A stretch of DNA of 64,000 nt, taken from Bifidobacterium merycicum DSM 6492 (GTDB lineage Bacteria > Actinomycetota > Actinomycetes > Actinomycetales > Bifidobacteriaceae). This document shows positions 1 to 8,790 of this stretch, piece after piece (the first letter of the stretch is position 1; each line of letters opens with the position of its first letter). Location: contig NZ_FQTX01000001.1 of the NCBI RefSeq assembly GCF_900129045.1, positions 310,001 through 374,000 on the forward strand, given 5' to 3'. The position numbers and the translations under genes were made by a program. The notes below the pieces were generated by a model, which did no database searches, was not told the DNA's origin, and saw nothing but the letters and a program-made list of their open reading frames with translations.

Positions 1-17
1 CGGGTAAGGTGGCCGCT

Positions 18-959
18 ATGGGCGATTGCATATTCGAAGGGCTGGTCGACGGGTTCGAGGCCTATCTCAAGGCGAATCTGGGATTGAGTGAGCACACGTT
101 GAAGGCGTATCGCACTGACGTGCTCGATTGCCTCGTGTACTTGCAGGAGCACGGCATACGCGCCCTCGACGAGATCACCACCGATGATCTGCGTGCCTGG
201 ATGGGGAAGCGCTCGCCGTCCCACGCACGTAGCAGCATGGCTCGTGGCGTCGTCGCCGTGCGCCGGTTCTTCGCCTGGGCGTATGAGCATGGCGCGACGC
301 GCTCCGACCCCGCATCAGCGTTGATGACGCCGAAGATTCCGGGCGTCCTTCCCGTGGTGCTGTCCGAGGATCAGGCAGGACAACTCATGGATCGCGAGGA
401 ATGCGACGTTGCTGCGGATCCGGCCGACCCGAAAGCGCTGCGTGACGCGGCGATCCTCGAACTGTTGTATGCCACGGGTATTCGCGTGGCCGAACTCGTG
501 GGACTTGACACGGGTGACATTGACTTCTCCAGCCGTACGGTCAAGGTGACCGGCAAGGGCGACAAGCAGCGCGTGGTGCCGTTCGGCCTTCCCGCCGCGA
601 AGGCGCTGGAGACGTGGCTGGAACATGGCAGGCCCCGCGTGCTGGCGTCCCGTTCGGGCAAGGGCGGCGTGCCGGACGATGCTCGTGACGCGCTGTTCCT
701 CGGCACGCGCGGCGGCAGGTTGGATCAGCGGATCGCACGTCGTGTGGTGCACGACGCCGCGCGGGAGGCCGGTGTGCCGGACATTGGCCCGCATGCTCTG
801 CGGCATTCGGCGGCCACGCATCTGCTGGATGGGGGAGCGGATTTGCGTGAAGTGCAGGAGATGCTGGGGCATTCCTCGCTTAAGACGACCCAACGGTATA
901 CGCATGTCTCCATTGAACAGCTGAAGTCGCGCTATCGTCAGGCGTTTCCGCGGGCCTGA
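18..959 (+). CDS. xerC: Xer-type site-specific tyrosine recombinase
   Basis: Tyrosine recombinase of about 313 residues, the usual length for XerC/XerD, which resolve chromosome dimers at dif with FtsK. The N-terminal SAM-like DNA-binding domain (about residues 5-95) is followed by the catalytic domain. Visible catalytic elements are the first Arg in TGIRVAEL, the HALRHSAATHLL box (His and second Arg), LGHSS (His) and the nucleophile Tyr in TTQRYTHV. I chose ATG 18 because AAGGTGG lies just upstream; a GTG at 9 is the alternative. XerC and XerD cannot be told apart safely from motifs alone. The window starts just upstream, so its operon partners are not visible. ftsK, the usual partner, lies elsewhere in this window at 32.6 kb. 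Confidence 0.9.
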   Translation: MGDCIFEGLVDGFEAYLKANLGLSEHTLKAYRTDVLDCLVYLQEHGIRALDEITTDDLRAWMGKRSPSHARSSMARGVVAVRRFFAWAYEHGATRSDPASALMTPKIPGVLPVVLSEDQAGQLMDREECDVAADPADPKALRDAAILELLYATGIRVAELVGLDTGDIDFSSRTVKVTGKGDKQRVVPFGLPAAKALETWLEHGRPRVLASRSGKGGVPDDARDALFLGTRGGRLDQRIARRVVHDAAREAGVPDIGPHALRHSAATHLLDGGADLREVQEMLGHSSLKTTQRYTHVSIEQLKSRYRQAFPRA

Positions 960-1222
960 ATCGCGGCCTCGGCGTTGTCGATGGTTTCGGCGTTGTCGTG
1001 TGCTTCAGCGATGTACCGATTGGAACGGAAGGCCTTGTTCGTTTACAGCGAAGTTATGGGGACTTCGAAAAGGGTGTGCCGTACCACTACCCGTCTGTCT
1101 TCGTCGTGGGACACAATGGAGACAGTGTCAAAGGGGCTGGATGCTCGGCAATGGAACGTCGTGCACCCGCCCCTTCGCATTCAGGGCGTCGACCATGCGC
1201 CCGCATCGAATAGGAGAAACAT

Positions 1223-2872
1223 ATGAAGAACAAGGCATTCGCCGTAGCGGCCGCTGTGTGCGCCGCCGCGATGATGCTCGGTGGTTGTGGCGCCGGCAAC
1301 GGCTCCAGCTCTGCCAGCGACAACATCATCACCGCGTATAATTCCGAACCCCAGAAGAACCTGATTCCGGGCAACATCAACGAGACTGGTGGCGGCAAGC
1401 CCGCCGACCTGCTGTTCGCCCGTCTGGTGTCCTTTGACGCCAAGGGCAACGCGTCCAACGAAATCGCTGAATCCATCACCCCGAACGCTGACGCCACCCA
1501 GTACACCATCAAGCTGAAGGACTGGAAGTTCGCCAACGGCCAGACCGTGAAGGCCGAGAACTTCACCAAGGCCTGGAGCTACGTCGCCAACGCCAAGAAC
1601 GCCATGCTGTGCTCCTCCTTCTTCAACACCATCGCCGGCTACGACGATCTGCAGAAGACCAGCGGCCTCAAGGGTAACGAGCAGCTGAGCGGTCTGAAGG
1701 TCGTCGACGACAAGACCTTCACCGTCACCCTGAACCAGCCTGATTCCGTGTTCCCGCTGAAGGTCGGCTACACCGGTTTCGCCCCGCTGCCCGACTCCTT
1801 CTTCAAGGATGCCGCCTCCGCCAAGGCCTTCGGCCAGAATCCGAAGGACGGCTGCACCGGTCCGTACGTGTTCGACCACTGGGATCACAACAAGGAGATC
1901 GCCATGCTGAAGAACACGGATTACAACGGTAACCGCAAGGCTCAGAACGATGGCGTGACCTTCAAGGTCTACACCTCCGACACCGCCGCCTACGCCGACG
2001 TCCAGGCCGGCAACCTCGACGTGATGGAAGTCGTCCCGGCCGCCCAGACCAAGACCTTCGAGAAGGATGCCAAGGTCCAGGCCTACAACAAGGCCGGTTC
2101 CGTCATCCAGACCTTCACCATCCCGTCCAACCTCGAGCACTTCCAGACCAACACCGAGGAAGGCCAGCTGCGTCGCCAGGCCGTCTCCATGGCCATTGAC
2201 CGTTCCGCCATCACCTCCAAGGTGCTCTCCGGCACCGGCACTCCGGCCTTCGACTTCACCTCCCCGATGACCCCGGGGTACTCCAAGAGCCTGAAGGGCA
2301 ACGACGTGCTGAAGTACAACAAGGCCAAGGCCAAGGAACTGTGGGCCAAGGCCGACGCGATCTCCAAGTTCAGCGGCAAGCTGACCTTCTCCTACAACGC
2401 TGATGGCGGCCATGAGTCGATCTACAAGGCTATCGTCAACTCCATCAACAACACGCTGGGATCTGAAGTCGCTGCCACCAACCCGATGCCGACCTTCAAC
2501 GAGTTCCGTGACGCGGTCACCAACCGCAAGATAGCCGGCGCCTTCCGCACCGGCTGGCAGCCTGACTACCCGTCCGCCGAGAACTACCTGTTCCAGATCT
2601 TCGATTCGAAGGCCGCGGACGGCAACGGCTCCAACGACGGTGATTACAAGAACGCCGAGTTCGACGCCCTGCTGGCGAAAGCCTACGCCACCACCGACAC
2701 CGACGAAGCCAACAAGCTGTACCAGCAGTCCGAGGAGATCCTCCTCAAGGAACTGCCGGCCTTCCCGGTCTACAACGCGAACGCCTATGGTGTTGCGTCC
2801 AAGAACGTGAAGAGCGGTTTCGCCATGAACTGGCAGAACCTGCCGACCTACGAGAAGATGAGCAAGAAGTGA
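1223..2872 (+). CDS. oppA: Oligopeptide ABC transporter substrate-binding lipoprotein (OppA-like, SBP_bac_5)
   Basis: 549-residue extracytoplasmic peptide-binding protein that delivers peptides to the OppBC permease. A signal peptide with lipobox LGGC (Cys about 22) predicts a lipid-anchored protein on the outer face of the membrane. The body has the SBP family 5 layout (Cluster C), including DNIITAYNSEPQKNLIPG near the N terminus and the NRKIAGAFRTGWQPDYP segment typical of OppA/DppA proteins. ATG 1223 follows TAGGAGAAACAT, a good ribosome binding site. It is first of an opp cluster with permeases and a fused ATPase downstream, and a hairpin at 2896-2925 may favour OppA excess over the membrane components. 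The exact peptide preference cannot be read from the sequence. Confidence 0.95.
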   Translation: MKNKAFAVAAAVCAAAMMLGGCGAGNGSSSASDNIITAYNSEPQKNLIPGNINETGGGKPADLLFARLVSFDAKGNASNEIAESITPNADATQYTIKLKDWKFANGQTVKAENFTKAWSYVANAKNAMLCSSFFNTIAGYDDLQKTSGLKGNEQLSGLKVVDDKTFTVTLNQPDSVFPLKVGYTGFAPLPDSFFKDAASAKAFGQNPKDGCTGPYVFDHWDHNKEIAMLKNTDYNGNRKAQNDGVTFKVYTSDTAAYADVQAGNLDVMEVVPAAQTKTFEKDAKVQAYNKAGSVIQTFTIPSNLEHFQTNTEEGQLRRQAVSMAIDRSAITSKVLSGTGTPAFDFTSPMTPGYSKSLKGNDVLKYNKAKAKELWAKADAISKFSGKLTFSYNADGGHESIYKAIVNSINNTLGSEVAATNPMPTFNEFRDAVTNRKIAGAFRTGWQPDYPSAENYLFQIFDSKAADGNGSNDGDYKNAEFDALLAKAYATTDTDEANKLYQQSEEILLKELPAFPVYNANAYGVASKNVKSGFAMNWQNLPTYEKMSKK

Positions 2873-2895
2873 TGCTTCTTCCGTGATCGGATTCC

Positions 2896-2925
2896 AAGGG
2901 CGAGGGCCGGATGGTCCCCGCCCTT
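2896..2925 (+). terminator. Hairpin between oppA and oppB (attenuator-like)
   Basis: AAGGGCG pairs with CGCCCTT, with a mismatch above, followed by CTTGTTT. It sits 24 bp after the oppA stop and about 180 bp before oppB. A partial terminator or 3' stabilising hairpin here would explain a binding protein made in excess, as is common in ABC operons. Inference from position and pairing only. Confidence 0.5.
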
Positions 2926-3106
2926 CTTGTTTCCGGCGAACCCGTGGCGCTACGGGCCTGCGCACAGGCGTCCGCCAGTGGCACTGAACGCCAAGTCAGT
3001 CCATGCGGTAGACTGTCACAGTATTTATTGACCGCGCATGAAGTAACGCCAGGTGAAGCGGAACGATGCCGCCGGTGCGTGCGTGGTTATGGAACAAGGA
3101 GTTTCT

Positions 3107-4033
3107 ATGGGCAAGTATCTTCTGCGCCGAGTGCTGCAGGTGATCCCCGTGGTTCTCGGCACGACGTTGCTGGTGTATGCCCTCGTCTTTGCCCTGCCCG
3201 GCGATCCCGTGAAGGCGATGTTCGGCGACAAACCCGTCAATCCCGCCGTCGAGGCTCAGCTGCGAGCTGAATACAATCTCGACAAGCCGTTCATCGTCCA
3301 GTACTTCATCTTCCTGAAGAACGCGCTGACGCTCGACTTCGGCAAGACCTTCTCCGGTCAGCTCGTCATCGACGAGATCGGACGCGCGTTCCCCGTCACC
3401 ATCAGGCTCGCGCTGATGGCGTTCGTGTTCGAAGCGGTGTTCGGCATCATCTTCGGCGTCATCTCCGGTCTGAAGAAGGGCAAGTGGTACGACACCGTCA
3501 TTCTGATCGTCTCCCTGCTGCTCATCTCCGTGCCGACCTTCGTCACCGGCTTCCTCGGCCAGTACCTGTTCGGCATCAAGTGGAGCATCCTCCCGGTCAC
3601 CGCCGGCAACGACCCGACCTTCATCGACCTGCTGCTGCCGGCGATGGTGCTCGGATCGGTGTCGATGGCGTACATCATCCGACTCACCCGTTCTGAAATC
3701 TCCTCGAACATCGCCGAGGATTACGTGCGCACCGCACGCGCCAAGGGCATGAGCAACAGGCAGGTCATGCTGCGCCACGTGCTGCGTAACTCCCTGATCC
3801 CCGTGGTGACATACCTCGGCCAGGACATCGCGGCCCTCATGGGTGGCGCGATGATCTCCGAGACCATCTTCAACATCCACGGCGTCGGCTGGCTGACCTA
3901 CCAGAGCATCCTCAAAGGCGAAGGCAACCTGGTGGTGTCGATCGTGACGCTGCTCATGCTGATCTTCGTGGTGTGCAATCTTATCGTCGATCTACTGTAC
4001 GCGGCGCTCGATCCGCGTATCCGCTACGCCTGA
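3107..4033 (+). CDS. oppB: Oligopeptide ABC transporter permease (OppB-like)
   Basis: 308-residue membrane permease (BPD_transp_1) with about six transmembrane segments. The N-terminal YLLRRVLQVIPVVLGTTLLV segment and the long extracytoplasmic loop after it are typical of OppB/DppB. The EAA loop that contacts the ATPase is visible as DYVRTARAKGMSNRQVMLRH near residue 220. ATG 3107 is preceded by AAGGAG six nt upstream, so the longer open frame from 3053 is not needed. It heads oppB-oppC-oppDF, with 23 bp to oppC. Together with OppC it forms the peptide channel. Confidence 0.95.
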   Translation: MGKYLLRRVLQVIPVVLGTTLLVYALVFALPGDPVKAMFGDKPVNPAVEAQLRAEYNLDKPFIVQYFIFLKNALTLDFGKTFSGQLVIDEIGRAFPVTIRLALMAFVFEAVFGIIFGVISGLKKGKWYDTVILIVSLLLISVPTFVTGFLGQYLFGIKWSILPVTAGNDPTFIDLLLPAMVLGSVSMAYIIRLTRSEISSNIAEDYVRTARAKGMSNRQVMLRHVLRNSLIPVVTYLGQDIAALMGGAMISETIFNIHGVGWLTYQSILKGEGNLVVSIVTLLMLIFVVCNLIVDLLYAALDPRIRYA

Positions 4034-4056
4034 TTCGGAAAGGAGCATAAGGAAAC

Positions 4057-5007
4057 ATGACTGATATGACCACCCTTCCCGGTCAGGAGCGTTACATCGC
4101 ACCGCTCGACGAAACCCCGTTGCAGGATGTCGACAAGCTTGACGAGACCGCACCCGCCAGCAGCATGTGGGCCGACGCATGGCGCACGCTGCGCAGGAAC
4201 CCGATGTTCATCATCTCGGGCCTGCTCATCATCTTCATCATCATCGTGGCGCTGTTCCCGTCCCTGTTCACCAAGCAGAACCCGAACTACTGCACGCTGG
4301 AGAACTCGCTGGGCCCGGCGTCCGCCGGCCACCCCATGGGCTTCGACTTCCAAGGCTGCGACGTGTACACGCGCGTGGTCTACGGCACCCGCACCTCGCT
4401 GAGCGTCGGCCTGTGCGCCACCATCCTCGTGGTGCTCATCGGTACGATCATCGGCGGTTTCGCCGGCTTCTTCGGCGGCTGGCTCGACTCCCTGCTGAGC
4501 CGTCTGACCGATATTTTCCTCGCGCTGCCGATCCTGCTCGGTGCGATCGTGGTGCTGCAGATGTTCAAGACCAACAGCTCGATCTGGAAGATCGTGTTCG
4601 TCATGGCACTGTTCGGCTGGACCTCGACCGCCCGCATCGCGCGAGGCGCCGTGATGGAGGCGAAGAACCTCGAGTTCAACACCGCATCCACCGCGCTCGG
4701 ATCCTCCCCGATGCGCAACCTGTTCCGCCACATCCTGCCGAACTCCCTGGCCCCGATCATCGTGGTCGGCACCACCTCGCTGGCCACCTACATCGTGCTT
4801 GAAGCCACGCTGAGCTTCCTCGGTGTCGGTCTGCCGAGCACCACCGTCAGCTGGGGCGGCGACATCTCCCAGGCGCAGACCAGCCTGATGACGAACCCGA
4901 TGGTGCTGTTCTACCCGTCCGCGGCATTGGCCATCACCGTACTGTCCTTCATCATGATGGGCGATGCCGTGAAGGATGCCCTCGATCCGAAGAGCCGTTC
5001 GCTCTGA
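4057..5007 (+). CDS. oppC: Oligopeptide ABC transporter permease (OppC-like)
   Basis: 316-residue second permease of the peptide importer. The N terminus is cytoplasmic (about 45 residues), then a first membrane segment MFIISGLLIIFIIIVALFP (OppC_N domain), an external segment with MGFDFQGCDVYTRVVYGTRTS, and the BPD_transp_1 domain. The EAA loop is STALGSSPMRNLFRHILPNS. AAAGGAGCATAAGGAAAC precedes ATG 4057. The gene is 23 bp after oppB and 17 bp before the ATPase gene, so all three are probably cotranscribed. Confidence 0.95.
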   Translation: MTDMTTLPGQERYIAPLDETPLQDVDKLDETAPASSMWADAWRTLRRNPMFIISGLLIIFIIIVALFPSLFTKQNPNYCTLENSLGPASAGHPMGFDFQGCDVYTRVVYGTRTSLSVGLCATILVVLIGTIIGGFAGFFGGWLDSLLSRLTDIFLALPILLGAIVVLQMFKTNSSIWKIVFVMALFGWTSTARIARGAVMEAKNLEFNTASTALGSSPMRNLFRHILPNSLAPIIVVGTTSLATYIVLEATLSFLGVGLPSTTVSWGGDISQAQTSLMTNPMVLFYPSAALAITVLSFIMMGDAVKDALDPKSRSL

Positions 5008-5024
5008 GCTAGGAGGAGAAGACA

Positions 5025-7031
5025 ATGGAAAACAACGAATCCAAGCTCGTCACCATGCAAAAGGAGCAGGGACCCCTGCTCGAGGTGAAGGATCTCGCCA
5101 TCGATTTCACCACCGATGACAAGCGTGCCGTCCATGCGGTGCGCGACGTCTCCTTCTCCGTCTACCCCGGCCAGTGGGTCGCCATCGTGGGCGAATCCGG
5201 ATCCGGCAAGTCCACCTCCGCCATGAGCGTGCTCGGCCTGTTGCCCGGCACCGGCCATGTGGTCGGCGGTTCCATCAAGCTCGATGGCCAGGAGCTCGTG
5301 GGCTTGAAGCAGAAGGACTTCGACAAGCTTCGCGGCACCAAGATGGGCCTCGTGCCCCAGGACCCGATGAGCAACCTCAACCCGGTGTGGCGCATCGGCA
5401 CCCAGGTCAAGGAGGCGCTGGTCGCCAACAACATGGACGTCGCCCACGAGAAGCGTTCGAAGCTCGCCAAGGCGCTCGCCGGCGACGAGGTCGCCGTCAA
5501 GGGCAACGATGACGAGACCTTCATCTCGTCCACCGAACTGCCTGCGCTGCTCGACGCCACCAAGGCCGCGATCGCCGAGGTCGGCATCACCGGCGAAGCG
5601 GCGGAACGCTCCCTCGCCTACTTCAAGGAGGAGTGGGTCCCCGGCTCCGAAACCCGTTGGCGCGTCGCCGACGATCTCATCAAGGCCGGTGTGAAGGACG
5701 ACACCGCCTGGGACATCGCCAAGAAGCACGTCACCGGTTCGACCATGGATGACCGCATCGCCGGTCTGCTGTCCGAAGCCGGACTGCCCGACGCGGCGAC
5801 CCGCGCACGCCAGTTCCCGCACGAGTTCTCCGGTGGTATGCGTCAGCGTGCACTGATCGCCATCGGTCTGGCATGCCGCCCAGACCTGCTCATCGCCGAC
5901 GAGCCCACTTCGGCGCTTGATGTGACCGTGCAGAAGAAGATCCTCGACCATCTGCATATGCTCACCGATTCGCTGGGCACCGCCGTGCTGTTCATCACGC
6001 ATGATCTTGGTCTGGCCGCTGAACGTGCCCAGCATATCGTGGTGATGTACAAGGGCCAGGTCGTCGAATCCGGCCCGTCCCTGGAAGTGCTGCAGCACCC
6101 GCAGCACCCGTACACCAAGCGTCTGGTCGCGGCGGCGCCGTCACTGGCATCCCAGCGCATCATCTCCGCGAAGGAGCACGGCGAGAGCACCGATGCCTTG
6201 CTCGAACACCATGTGGTGGGCGAGCAGAAACTCGAAGCGAGCGAGACGATCATCACCGTCGACCATCTGACCAAGGAGTTCAAGCTCCCGCGTAAGAAGG
6301 AAATGTTCAAGGCCGTCGACGACATCTCCTTCTCCGTCAAGCGTGGCAGCACCCTGGCCATCGTGGGCGAATCCGGTTCCGGCAAGTCCACCGTGGCGAA
6401 CATGGTGCTCAAGCTGCTCGAACCGACAAGCGGCACCGTGACTTATGAGGGCAAGGACATCTCCGGCTTCAAAGGCAAGGAACTGCTTGACTTCCGTCGC
6501 CATGTGCAGCCGGTGTTCCAGAACCCGTACGGTTCGCTCGACCCGATGTATTCGATCTACCGTTCCATCGAGGAGCCGCTGCGCATCCACGGCATCGGCG
6601 ACAAGAAGAGCCGTGTCAAGCGCGTGCGTGAACTGCTCGACATGGTGGAACTGCCCGAGTCCGTGATGACCCGTTACCCGAACGAGCTGTCCGGCGGCCA
6701 GCGCCAGCGTATCGCCATTGCACGTGCCATGGCGCTCGATCCCGACGTGATCGTCTGCGACGAGGCCGTGTCTGCGTTGGACGTGCTCGTGCAGGATCAG
6801 GTGCTGCGACTGCTCAACGACCTGCAGGTCGAAAAGGGTCTGAGCTACCTGTTCATCACGCATGATCTGGCCGTGGTGCGTCAGATCGCCGACGAGGTGG
6901 TCGTGATGCAGAAGGGCAAGCTGGTCGAGCATGCCACCACCGATGAGGTGTTCGATCACCCGCGCAAGCAGTACACACGCGACCTGCTCGACGCCATCCC
7001 CGGCGGCAAGCTCCAGCTCGGTTTGGACTGA
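5025..7031 (+). CDS. Oligopeptide ABC transporter ATPase, OppD-OppF fusion
   Basis: 668 residues carrying two complete nucleotide-binding domains in one chain, equivalent to OppD plus OppF. First domain: Walker A GESGSGKST at 56-64, Q-loop Gln about 112, signature SGGMRQR about 269, Walker B LLIADEP about 288. Second domain: Walker A GESGSGKST about 447, then LSGGQRQR about 560 and VIVCDEA. Both carry the C-terminal oligo_HPY element (HPQHPYTKRL and HPRKQYTRDL). Unusually, about 155 residues separate the Q-loop from the signature of the first domain, against roughly 60 in a typical OppD, so about 90 charged residues are inserted near 140-240. AGGAGGAG precedes ATG 5025. It powers OppABC. Confidence 0.95.
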   Translation: MENNESKLVTMQKEQGPLLEVKDLAIDFTTDDKRAVHAVRDVSFSVYPGQWVAIVGESGSGKSTSAMSVLGLLPGTGHVVGGSIKLDGQELVGLKQKDFDKLRGTKMGLVPQDPMSNLNPVWRIGTQVKEALVANNMDVAHEKRSKLAKALAGDEVAVKGNDDETFISSTELPALLDATKAAIAEVGITGEAAERSLAYFKEEWVPGSETRWRVADDLIKAGVKDDTAWDIAKKHVTGSTMDDRIAGLLSEAGLPDAATRARQFPHEFSGGMRQRALIAIGLACRPDLLIADEPTSALDVTVQKKILDHLHMLTDSLGTAVLFITHDLGLAAERAQHIVVMYKGQVVESGPSLEVLQHPQHPYTKRLVAAAPSLASQRIISAKEHGESTDALLEHHVVGEQKLEASETIITVDHLTKEFKLPRKKEMFKAVDDISFSVKRGSTLAIVGESGSGKSTVANMVLKLLEPTSGTVTYEGKDISGFKGKELLDFRRHVQPVFQNPYGSLDPMYSIYRSIEEPLRIHGIGDKKSRVKRVRELLDMVELPESVMTRYPNELSGGQRQRIAIARAMALDPDVIVCDEAVSALDVLVQDQVLRLLNDLQVEKGLSYLFITHDLAVVRQIADEVVVMQKGKLVEHATTDEVFDHPRKQYTRDLLDAIPGGKLQLGLD

Positions 7032-7063
7032 TAGCCCGAACCCGGCAACCGGCATCAGCCGGC

Positions 7064-7117
7064 AATATGGCGTTGGGCCCGTTCCCGGAATTCCGGGAAC
7101 GGGCCCAACGCCATATT
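7064..7117. terminator. 54-bp perfect palindrome between convergent genes (bidirectional terminator)
   Basis: Two 27-base arms pair perfectly without a loop, centred on GGAATTCC between 7090 and 7091. The arms begin AATATGGCG and end CGCCATATT, so each strand reads a GC stem followed by ATATT. It lies between the opp ATPase gene (plus) and the glycosyltransferase gene (minus), as expected for a shared terminator. Confidence 0.8.
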
Positions 7118-7175
7118 TAGTGATCTTCTCAGCGTCAACTTATCGGCATCGACTATCGGTGCGCGTTCCTGGCGC

Positions 7176-8790
7176 TCAGCCGGCGGTGGAACGGTTGCTT
7201 TCATAGAACACCATGGTGGAGCTGCCGACGTGCAGCGTCCTGATCTTCCGGTATCGCGACGTTTCCGGCTGCGAGAAACCCATACGATTGACGATCACCA
7301 CGCGCTTCGTATCGAGGTCGTCGAGATTGCGCAATTGGGCGTGGCTGCCGTGCAACGGCGCATAGCCGCCCCGCGTATCAACGTTTCCGCGTTTCAGGAA
7401 CCGGTACCGGCTGCAGGAACGGAAATAGTAATACGACTCGATGTAATCGAATTCGCTGGCGGCGACAATCGTCTGATCCGCATCGCAGGCGACTTGCTCG
7501 GCCGCCTGCGCGGTAGAAGGCGTGGTCGCCTGTTCATAGATATAGTTGCTTTGGAAGGCGTAACCGATTGACCCGCCGGCAAGCAACGCCATCGTGAGTA
7601 GCCAGGCTGACCAACGGCGTATGAAACGGGCATAGGCGCGGCGCTCGACCTGTGTTCCACCCGGCACGTATTCAATTACCGTATACGAGCAGGTCAGGCC
7701 GATGAACGCGTAACAATACGGCGCGAAGGGAGTGGTGTAGCGCATGGTGAAGAAGCCGTACGGATGGGTGAACGGCTCCCTGATTGCGGAAATAAGCAGC
7801 AGTATGACCATCGGCGTGAAGGCGAAAAATGCGATGGCGCCCAGCGTGTTACGTGCGGCGCGGGTTTCGTCGTTCTGCCGGAGCCTCCATGCGTCGTGCA
7901 GTCGAATCGCGCGTGTGATGATCAGGGCGAGCATTGCGATCAGCATGACGGTCACGCAGGATGGGAGACGGGAGCCGTTGAGCCCAGTGACGAAAACCGA
8001 GAATATGGAGCCAAGTTCATTGAGATTCATGGTCTCCTTAAGCGCGGGCAACGCGTTGTGCGTGACCTGATCGACCGCCGACGGCAGCCATGGCAGATAC
8101 AGCGCCACCGAGAGAACATAGGGCGTAAGATACCGGCGCAGCGCCGTGAAACCTCCCACGCGCCGCGCACGCATGTACAGCCATGCAAGATGGGTCGTCC
8201 ACACCAACGCCATCATGTACTGCGTGTACATGCCCAGCGCGACGACGGTCGCATACGCCGCCCACCAGCGTCGGCCTTTGACCGGCATGATTCCATGAAT
8301 CCGCGGATCGGGATTCCCTGACGTGTGTTCGGCCTCGATGGCACGCACCAGCGTGTACGTGCCCAATACCGAAAGGAACGGTACGAGCGAATACATGCGG
8401 ATCTCATAGCCGTAACGCAGCAGCATCGGTGCGGCAACGAGGAACGGCATCGTCATGAGCGCGGCCTTGGCTCCGGCGAGGCGGCGTAGCAACGCCATCA
8501 TCGTCAGTACGGTCAACCCCGCAGAACAGGCAGCTCATCGCCCGCATGGAGGTCGCGGATGGGCCGAATATGCCGGTCCATCCGCGTAGCAGCAGGTAGT
8601 ACAACGGCGGATGCACGTCCACTTTCAGCAACGCCATCATGCGGTCGAACGGCTGATCAAGCACGATGATGCTGTAGCCTTCGTCGAACCACACCGACCT
8701 GCCGAAGCCGAGCGCGAAGGAGATCAAGGTGGCGAGGCATGCACCGATTGCGGCGACGAACGTGAAGCGCTTAGTCTTGATGTTCACCAT
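7176..8790 (-). pseudogene. GT-C/GT39-type membrane glycosyltransferase, interrupted by a one-base frameshift
   Basis: Two overlapping frames on the minus strand together make one polytopic membrane glycosyltransferase of about 535 residues. The upstream part starts at ATG 8790 and holds the GT-C signature VWFDEGYSI, with HPPLYYLLL at about 60 (lipid-phosphate-sugar dependent mannosyl/arabinosyltransferase-like). It leaves frame at a G4 run (minus strand; CCCC at 8517-8520 on plus). Removing one G gives LFCGLTVLTMM and continues into the rest, which has many hydrophobic helices and runs to 7176. Start overlaps the end of the GT2 gene by about 20 bp, so the two are an operon; a lipid-linked sugar made by the GT2 enzyme could be its donor (inference). 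The shift may be a true mutation, phase variation or a sequence error. Confidence 0.75.

Noticed and set aside
1181..2965. 594-codon minus-strand frame over oppA
   Set aside because: Shadow frame; Val/Gly/Leu/Asp-rich translation typical of antisense of GC-rich genes.
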